DNA of 11,601 nt from assembly GCA_024636395.1 (NCBI GenBank), contig JAGXHD010000048.1:1-11601 (forward strand), given 5' to 3'. Position numbers and translations under genes: made by a program. Positions 7,016-11,601 of the stretch are shown here, in pieces (positions within the stretch are counted from its first letter, which is position 1; the number at the start of each line of letters is the position of its first letter). Origin of the DNA: Sulfitobacter sp. Lineage in GTDB: Bacteria > Pseudomonadota > Alphaproteobacteria > Rhodobacterales > Rhodobacteraceae. The notes beneath the pieces were generated by a model. It was not told where the DNA came from. It saw only the letters and a list, made by a program, of their open reading frames with translations, and made no database searches.

Positions 7016-8035
7016 CTACTGGCTTAGCAAATCTTCAACGGCCCCGCGCAAAACGGCTTCATCCGCTGGATTAAAGACTGGATTGCCGGCACGGTGTCCC
7101 CAGTTCGAGTCGATCTGACGCAGTTCGGCATTCGGCATCATCGCGGTTTCCAGCGCGCTGTCCTCTGGCGTGAAGTACAGGTCGGTGCGTGACGGCATGA
7201 TTATCGACCGCGCTGTAATCGATCCCAGAGCCTTTGCGATGTCGCCGCCATAGATCTCGTTGTCCGAAATATCGGACGCCATCCATGTGTCAAGACTTGC
7301 CAAGAGATCATGGGCGTTCCTGCGCAGGAAGTTTGCTTCCCAGGACCGCACAATGAAGTCCTCCAACGACGAAAATCCTGCCACCTCATAGAGCCTCTCA
7401 CGATAAAACGTCTGCGACATGGCCCAACCGGCATATACTCGGCCCATCGCCCGTAAGCCGCGAACCGGATGCCCGTCAAAATGAGTGCCGCGCCAACTTG
7501 GATCGCCAGTCAAAGTTGAACGTACGCCATCCAGGAACACTTTATTGTGGATCGATGTTCGCGCGGAGCCGCAAATAGCACAAATTCGCTCCACCATCTG
7601 GGGAAAGATCGCGCCCCAATGCAGCGCCTGTTGAGCCCCCATTGACCAACCGTATATGAGGGCCAAACGCTCAATCCCAAAGACATCCTCCAGAAGCTTT
7701 TTCTGTGCGTGGACATTGTCCCAATGCGTGAACAGTGGGTAACGATCAGGCCCAAACGGTGCATCGTGGTTGGACGGCGACGATGAAAGACCGTTGCCGA
7801 ACATATTGGGGATTACGATGAACCAGTCCGTAGGATCAAGCACCCGCCCTGGTCCGATCAGCCACTCGAGATCGGTGTGCTGTGCGCCGTAAGGAGTGGG
7901 ATATAGGATGACGTTTGACCGATCGTCAGCAAGTGTGCCGTAGGTCGTGTAGGCGAGCCGCGCACGTGGCAGTGTCATGCCCTTTTGCAGCTTGAAGTTT
8001 TCGATCTCAAAAACCTGGTATTCTGGCTGTGCCAT
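7016..8035 (-). CDS. Alpha/beta hydrolase, homoserine O-acetyltransferase (MetX)-like family
   Basis: A 339-residue soluble alpha/beta-hydrolase counted from the ATG at 8035, which has GGGGA a few bases upstream; an in-frame ATG at 8083 would add 16 residues without a good ribosome site. The catalytic triad is visible: nucleophile Ser131 in GWSMGAQQALHW (129-140), Asp285 in PSRTDLYF (281-288) and His314 in NWGHRAG (311-317). The overall layout (LQKGMTLPRARLAYTTYGTL at 16-34, then ILYPTPYG at 43-50) is that of MetX. True MetX enzymes usually have a GGSMGG-type nucleophile elbow; GWSMGAQQ is closer to MetX-like esterases such as MekB. It stands alone, convergent with the ABC operon and its remnant. 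Hydrolysis of an ester or acyl transfer is inferred; the substrate is unknown. Confidence 0.85.
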   Translation of the reverse strand: MAQPEYQVFEIENFKLQKGMTLPRARLAYTTYGTLADDRSNVILYPTPYGAQHTDLEWLIGPGRVLDPTDWFIVIPNMFGNGLSSSPSNHDAPFGPDRYPLFTHWDNVHAQKKLLEDVFGIERLALIYGWSMGAQQALHWGAIFPQMVERICAICGSARTSIHNKVFLDGVRSTLTGDPSWRGTHFDGHPVRGLRAMGRVYAGWAMSQTFYRERLYEVAGFSSLEDFIVRSWEANFLRRNAHDLLASLDTWMASDISDNEIYGGDIAKALGSITARSIIMPSRTDLYFTPEDSALETAMMPNAELRQIDSNWGHRAGNPVFNPADEAVLRGAVEDLLSQ

Positions 8036-8439
8036 GGGTCCCCACATCGTCAAAACGGAACCCTCACGGGATCTCTCAGTCATTCATTTACCAGATTGCT
8101 CTCCAAGTAAACACAGGCGTTGCTACACCCGCGACTTGCCTCCCCCAAAGTGCCGACTTTCCCTAAAAGATTATTTGGGAAAGCGGCTGGCAGCCGACTG
8201 CGGCTTCATATTTTCACAACGGTTGTCCTGAACACCCTCCCAGCCGGACACTGTCGACGTTCTGCGCTGCGGCTGCGCGAACACGGGCTTTTCGCCAAAG
8301 CAGCTGTCGGGACACGTCAGCACTAATTTGGATTGCCCAACCGAATTTCTTTTTTCAAACAGTTCGGGGACGCCACAGTTTGATCTGAGAGAGGGCAACG
8401 GCAGCGCAATACCGTCATTGCCCCCTGCTTGCTTGGGCG
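8036..8439. other. Intergenic gap of about 400 bases between the hydrolase and ohr
   Basis: No gene recognised. Small open frames (plus 8120-8326, minus 8171-8398) show no family resemblance or ribosome site. It holds a 13-base palindrome CGGCTGGCAGCCG (8184-8196), a further CAGCCG (8241-8246) and CGGCTG (8270-8275) pair able to form a hairpin, and an inverted repeat just past the ohr stop (8393-8423). The hydrolase promoter should lie here, but I could not place it with confidence. Confidence 0.5.
8393..8423 (-). terminator. Possible hairpin terminator after ohr
   Basis: About 17 bases beyond the ohr stop the minus strand has GGGCA-ATG-ACGG pairing with CCGT-TGCCC across a 10-base loop, giving nine pairs with a three-base bulge. 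The stem is followed by TCTCTC rather than a U-tract, so intrinsic termination is doubtful. Confidence 0.25.
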
Positions 8440-8868
8440 TCAGACGACCTCTGTCTCGACCGCGATATTGCCGTTCGTCGCGTTGGAATAAGGGCAGATA
8501 TGATGGCCGCGTTCCGCGATCTTTTCAGCGACCACCGTTTCAACACCGGGCATGTTGACGACCAGCTTTACTTGCAGGCCAAAACCGCCGTCGCTGCGCG
8601 GCCCGATCCCGACATGCGCGTTCACCGTAGCGTTATCCGGCACCTCGCCCAGCTTTTCGCTTTGCGCGGCGAACCGCATCGCGCCCAGATAGCATGCGGC
8701 ATACCCAAGGGCGAAGAGCTCCTCCGGATTATGACCGGCACCTGAACCACCCAATTCTTTTGGAGGTGTCATGGTCAGGGTCAGCATACCCGATTTCAGC
8801 GCGGCGGTGCCGTCGCGGCCTCCACCTGTGGCGTGGGCTTCGGTCCGGTATTTGATATCAGTAGACAT
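8440..8868 (-). CDS. ohr: Organic hydroperoxide reductase, Ohr/OsmC family
   Basis: Cytosolic thiol peroxidase that reduces organic and fatty-acid hydroperoxides to alcohols. It has 142 residues, the normal length for Ohr. Peroxidatic Cys59 lies in LGYAACYLGAM and resolving Cys125 in HHICPYSNAT; Arg18 (GGRDG) and Glu50 (NPEEL) match the active-site Arg/Glu of Pseudomonas Ohr (R18, E50, C60, C124). These features separate it from OsmC proper. The ATG at 8868 is chosen for AAGGA seven bases upstream; a GTG at 8886 is in frame but would place that ribosome site inside the gene. It is divergent from ohrR, the classic arrangement, and is expected to be derepressed by organic peroxides. Confidence 0.95.
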   Translation of the reverse strand: MSTDIKYRTEAHATGGGRDGTAALKSGMLTLTMTPPKELGGSGAGHNPEELFALGYAACYLGAMRFAAQSEKLGEVPDNATVNAHVGIGPRSDGGFGLQVKLVVNMPGVETVVAEKIAERGHHICPYSNATNGNIAVETEVV

Positions 8869-8880
8869 GACTTTTTCCTT

Positions 8881-8901
8881 GTGCACGATTTAATAGTGCA
8901 C
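8881..8901. repeat. GTGCAC-N9-GTGCAC repeat in the ohr leader
   Basis: Two copies of the palindromic hexamer GTGCAC at 8881-8886 and 8896-8901 with a nine-base AT-rich spacer, immediately upstream of the AAGGA ribosome site of ohr. On the mRNA it could form a six-base-pair hairpin close to the ribosome site; on DNA the 15-bp centre spacing would put the two hexamers on different faces. Confidence 0.4.
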
Positions 8902-8927
8902 ATGCCTTACGCAGAGCCGATATCGGA

Positions 8928-8970
8928 TGTCAATTGCTTGCAATTAAATCGCGCGCCATATAATTGAGAG
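8928..8970. promoter_or_regulatory. Divergent ohr/ohrR promoter and probable OhrR operator region
   Basis: For ohr (minus) a perfect TTGACA -35 lies at 8928-8933, about 60 bases upstream of its ATG; its -10 is not clear. For ohrR (plus) a perfect TATAAT lies at 8959-8964, which would put the transcript start only about two bases before ATG 8973. Three AATT-centred elements overlap these boxes: CAATTG (8931-8936), CAATTA (8941-8946) and TAATTG (8961-8966), with centres 10 and 20 bp apart, on one face of the helix. Known OhrR operators are AT-rich inverted repeats overlapping the ohr promoter; that this is the operator is inference. Confidence 0.55.
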
Positions 8971-8972
8971 CA

Positions 8973-9458
8973 ATGACATTAGTCCCTTCGAACATGATTT
9001 GCTTCGCGCTCTACTCCGCGACCCATGCAATGCAGCAGGCATACCGCCCCTTGCTGGACCCGCTTGGAATCACTTATCCGCAATACCTCGTGCTGAGTGT
9101 TCTCTGGGCCGCTGAAGCACCACTAACCGTGAGCGGCATTGGCGGTGCTCTTTATCTTGATTCCAGTACGATTACGCCACTTCTCAAACGTCTTGAGACG
9201 GCTGGACTGGTCGTCCGCAATCGCAATCCGCACGACGAACGCATGGTGCACGTATCTCTCACCGATACAGGCCGCGAATTGAAAGTGCGTGCCGCGCATA
9301 TCTCGGTCTGTATATTTGAGAAAACGGGGCTGGATGTCGACGCGTTGGAACGTTTGCATACCGAGGTTTCGGAACTTGGTGAAAGGCTACGTACCGCTTC
9401 GAAACCAGAACTGCAGACAGCCAGTCGAGATGCTTCAATCCAGAAAGTGACGACATGA
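8973..9458 (+). CDS. ohrR: MarR-family organic peroxide-sensing repressor OhrR, 2-Cys type
   Basis: A dimeric winged-helix repressor of ohr, 161 residues from ATG 8973; a TTG at 8964 lies inside the -10 box and is unlikely. Sensor Cys10 sits in the family motif CFALYSA. Tyr24 and Tyr35 lie 14 and 25 residues after it, exactly the spacing of Cys15/Tyr29/Tyr40 in Bacillus OhrR. A second Cys113 near the C-terminal helices corresponds approximately to Cys127 of Xanthomonas OhrR, so it probably forms an intersubunit disulfide when oxidised. The DNA-reading part is YLDSSTITPLLKRLETAGLV (61-80) with wing VVRNRNPHDERMVHVSLT (80-97). Autoregulation is likely because AATT elements overlap its own -10. 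The stop overlaps the cupin start (ATGA). Confidence 0.94.
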   Translation: MTLVPSNMICFALYSATHAMQQAYRPLLDPLGITYPQYLVLSVLWAAEAPLTVSGIGGALYLDSSTITPLLKRLETAGLVVRNRNPHDERMVHVSLTDTGRELKVRAAHISVCIFEKTGLDVDALERLHTEVSELGERLRTASKPELQTASRDASIQKVTT

Positions 9459-9721
9459 CGAGAGAGGAGTTCGAGGATACCGCCCGCCGCGAAGGCTACG
9501 GTGAACCAAAGCTGGTCTGCTTTGATCCCTCCTCCCGCAGCGAGATGCATCAGCATGACGAAGTATCATTTGTCTTCGTAGTCGAGGGTGAGTTTATCCT
9601 TAACACGGAAGATGGTGCACCGCGCCATGGCCCAGGCGACACTTGCATCCTCCCGAAGGGCGTGAATCACGCCGAGGAAGTCGGATCAGACGGTGCAACT
9701 ATTCTGGTCGCACGCAAGTAA
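9455..9721 (+). CDS. Small single-domain cupin protein
   Basis: An 88-residue cupin_2-type beta-barrel. Cupin motif 1 is H32-Q-H34 followed by EVSFVFVVEG; the metal Glu expected 4-5 residues after HxH is not there (E36 is too close, and Ser/Phe stand at the usual place). Motif 2 is intact as G61-DTCIL-P67-K-G69-VN-H72. This would give a three-His metal site at most. The ATG overlaps the ohrR stop as ATGA, so the two are translated together and the cupin should follow the peroxide response. Its reaction is unknown; small ligand binding or a dioxygenase-like activity are both possible. Confidence 0.85.
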   Translation: MTREEFEDTARREGYGEPKLVCFDPSSRSEMHQHDEVSFVFVVEGEFILNTEDGAPRHGPGDTCILPKGVNHAEEVGSDGATILVARK

Positions 9722-9838
9722 AGCTCTGAGCGACGCTGCTGCCAGACGAACTCAAAACAGTCTGAAATCTGCGGCAATATCCATTCGCCAAGCTTGGAAG
9801 AAAGAAACGCAGAGGTTGCCCGTTTCACAGGGTATCAT

Positions 9839-11011
9839 TCAGCTTTTCGTGCTGCTTTTATACGTTGATTTGGCAAGCCATTCCGGATTCAATTCGATGC
9901 CCCAACCGGGCGCATCTGTGACGACAACTTTCCCATCTTCAATTCTGTAGGGGTCATTGCGAAACAGATCGCGCTGCCAAGGATAATAATCGTCACCTTC
10001 AATCGAAAATTCCAGATAGCGCCCCCCGTTGGGCATGGCTCGCATCAAGTGCATCGTGAAAAGCGTCACAAGCGACAGGTTTGCGGCGTGCGGCGTGCAC
10101 GGCAGACCCTCTGCCTGACCCATGCGCGCCACGTCCATGGCAAGCGACATACCCCCGACATAAAGGATATCCGGCTGGATGATGTCCACGGCACGTAGCG
10201 CGATCATCCGTTTCCAGTTCTGAGGATCCCAGTCCTGCTCGCCCCCTGCGACATCTATGGAAAGGGCGCGCGATACTTCTGCAGTCTGCTCCAGCTCCCA
10301 ATAGGGACAGGGTTCTTCGAAATGTTCATAACCGCTATCTTCAAGCATCCGGCCCACCTTGATCGCGCGCTGGGGGCCAAAGCCGGAATTGCCATCGACA
10401 AGTAGCGCCACGTCAGGACCCAGCGCCTTTCGGATTGCGGGAATGATCGCTTCTGTGCGGCCCGGCCATTCGTCGCGGTCCCGCCCGCATTCTGCACCAA
10501 CGCGCACCTTGAAGGCGTCAAACCCCAGCGTGTCGCGCAAGACGATCAGGCGCGCAGCCTCGTCTTGGGGCGTGATGTCGCGCCGCATCGAAGACGCATA
10601 GGCTCGGATTGGGCCCGCAGATCCCCCGAGCAGTTCCGCGACCGGCTTACCCGCGGCTTTGCCTCGCCAGTCCCAGACTGCGGTGTCGAGCCCGGCCATA
10701 GCACGGCGCAGATACGTGCCCGGGTATTTGTGTTCCCGCAGTGGAATTTCAGCGATTACCTCCTCGAGCGCATCCATGCCGCGCCCGAGCGCCCAGGGGG
10801 CAACCTGGCGGTGCAAAATCTCGCACGTGAGATCACTGTTATACGTAGAGACCTGCCCCCATCCGGCGGACCCATCCTCGGCTGTGACACGCACAAAACC
10901 GACCAGTGGCGTGCAAAATGTCTCGATCTGGCTGATCCGCAAGCCAGTATCGTTATTGCCGCGCTCGTAAGTGACAGGCACTGCGCCGGAGGCCGAGTAT
11001 GGGGTGCTCAT
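9839..11011 (-). CDS. Mandelate racemase/muconate lactonizing enzyme family (enolase superfamily)
   Basis: A 390-residue cytosolic Mg2+ enzyme that abstracts the proton alpha to a carboxylate, giving racemisation or dehydration of a hydroxy or sugar acid. Catalytic elements are complete: K168-V-R170 on strand 2, metal ligands Asp206 (VDGNSGF), Glu232 (FEEPCP) and Glu258 (AGGEQDW), the Asp281/His308 dyad (IIQPDI and TPHAAN) and Glu334 (EFSIE). This is the mandelate racemase subgroup pattern, with KxR in place of KxK. The start has GGAGG seven bases upstream, and its ATG overlaps the stop of the GMC oxidoreductase (ATGA), so the two form an operon. An acid-sugar dehydratase role is plausible, but the substrate cannot be read from the sequence. 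The gene is convergent with the cupin, with 117 bases between them and no clear terminator. Confidence 0.93.
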   Translation of the reverse strand: MSTPYSASGAVPVTYERGNNDTGLRISQIETFCTPLVGFVRVTAEDGSAGWGQVSTYNSDLTCEILHRQVAPWALGRGMDALEEVIAEIPLREHKYPGTYLRRAMAGLDTAVWDWRGKAAGKPVAELLGGSAGPIRAYASSMRRDITPQDEAARLIVLRDTLGFDAFKVRVGAECGRDRDEWPGRTEAIIPAIRKALGPDVALLVDGNSGFGPQRAIKVGRMLEDSGYEHFEEPCPYWELEQTAEVSRALSIDVAGGEQDWDPQNWKRMIALRAVDIIQPDILYVGGMSLAMDVARMGQAEGLPCTPHAANLSLVTLFTMHLMRAMPNGGRYLEFSIEGDDYYPWQRDLFRNDPYRIEDGKVVVTDAPGWGIELNPEWLAKSTYKSSTKS

Positions 11012-11601
11012 AGTGCATCCTCCAGTATCAGATCAGCGGCTCGGTGGGCGAGCATCATGGTCGGGGCATTGGTGTTGGCCGAAGTAATGTTTGGGAAAAC
11101 CGATGCATCCACGACACGAAGCCCTGTGAACCCATGTAATTTCAGCCGGGGGCAAACCACCGAGGTCGCTGAATCCGTGCCCATCCGGCAGGTACCCACA
11201 GGATGAAACACGGTACCGCAACGCTCCCGAAAATCGGCGAGGATGTCGTCAGGCGACATGCTGCATAGATCAGGTGCTATGGCGCTTTCGACCAGCTGCT
11301 TGAGAGCGGCCGTGTTCATCAGCTGTTGGCACAGCTGCCCACCCGCCACGACTTGCATGCGATCTTCCTCTGTCGCCAGCGAATTGGGACGGATGATGGG
11401 AGGCGCGTCGGGATCATTTGCGCTGATGTCAATACGACCGCGACTGGTTGGCCGCGACGGTTGAAAGCTTATGATGAATCCGGGAAAGGGATCGGGTCGC
11501 ACCACGCTGCGTTTTCCGGCCGGTGACGTCGTGTAGGTAACCGGATTGAAATAGAGCTGCTGGTCGGGATGAGGACGGTCGGGTGAAGAGCGGAAGTAGC
11601 C
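11008..11601 (-). CDS. GMC family oxidoreductase (choline dehydrogenase-like), C-terminal part; 5' end beyond window
   Basis: FAD-dependent alcohol dehydrogenase or oxidase family. Only the last 197 residues are seen, read without stop from the right edge, so the gene continues past 11601; a GTG at 11505 is internal, not a start. The visible part begins GYFRSSPDRPHPDQQLYFNP, typical of the substrate-binding region, followed by PGFIISFQPSRPTSRGRIDI. The GMC C-terminal signature follows: FHPVGTCRMG with the active-site His, GLRVVDASVFPNITSANTNA with the partner Asn, and the closing LAHRAADLILEDAL. The ADP-binding GxGxxG domain is outside the window. Together with the overlapping mandelate-racemase-like gene it suggests oxidation of an alcohol or polyol-derived compound followed by handling of the resulting acid; this is inference. 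Confidence 0.93.
   Translation of the reverse strand, partial: GYFRSSPDRPHPDQQLYFNPVTYTTSPAGKRSVVRPDPFPGFIISFQPSRPTSRGRIDISANDPDAPPIIRPNSLATEEDRMQVVAGGQLCQQLMNTAALKQLVESAIAPDLCSMSPDDILADFRERCGTVFHPVGTCRMGTDSATSVVCPRLKLHGFTGLRVVDASVFPNITSANTNAPTMMLAHRAADLILEDAL

Noticed and set aside
10565..11206. 213-codon plus-strand frame across the enolase-superfamily and GMC genes
   Set aside because: Antisense shadow spanning the boundary of two well-supported minus-strand genes.

Overview
The window looks like chromosomal DNA from a GC-rich alphaproteobacterium, most likely a Rhodobacterales/Roseobacter-type organism. This is inferred from codon use, from the monomeric NADP-isocitrate dehydrogenase, and from the mix of a polar-amino-acid ABC transporter, Ohr/OhrR and a GMC oxidoreductase next to an enolase-superfamily enzyme. 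No phage, integrase, insertion sequence, CRISPR array, rRNA or tRNA was recognised. Both edges cut genes.

Left part (1-2932, minus strand): the N-terminal four fifths of monomeric isocitrate dehydrogenase, preceded by a GTATAC double palindrome, and upstream of that a stand-alone protein of the glycine reductase selenoprotein B family with Cys where Sec would be. A gap of about 790 bases (2933-3720) follows, in which I recognise nothing.

Middle (3721-6755, plus strand): a compact four-gene ABC importer operon of the polar amino acid (HAAT) type: periplasmic binding protein, two permeases, ATPase. The genes lie 15 nt apart, 3 nt apart, then overlap by 4 nt (ATGA). The binding protein lacks the Asp that normally holds the ligand's amino group, and both permeases have altered EAA loops, so the substrate may not be an ordinary amino acid. 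Directly behind the ATPase lies an unstarted fragment (6756-6993) that reads like the C-terminus of a 2-oxoglutarate/Fe(II) oxygenase.

Right part: a MetX-like alpha/beta hydrolase (minus); a divergent organic-peroxide module consisting of Ohr (minus) and its 2-Cys-type repressor OhrR (plus), which overlaps a small cupin gene by ATGA; and, convergent with the cupin, a minus-strand operon of a GMC oxidoreductase (cut by the right edge) and a mandelate-racemase-type enolase-superfamily enzyme, again with an ATGA overlap. The 104-base ohr/ohrR spacer carries a TTGACA -35 for ohr, a perfect TATAAT for a nearly leaderless ohrR, and AATT-centred half sites at helical spacing.

Taken together this is core metabolism (icd), nutrient uptake, peroxide defence and a probable hydroxy-acid or sugar-acid catabolic pair. 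I see no convincing wholly new system. The most unusual points are the atypical binding protein, the Cys-form GrdB-like protein, the oxygenase remnant, and the tandem operator-like sequence before icd.
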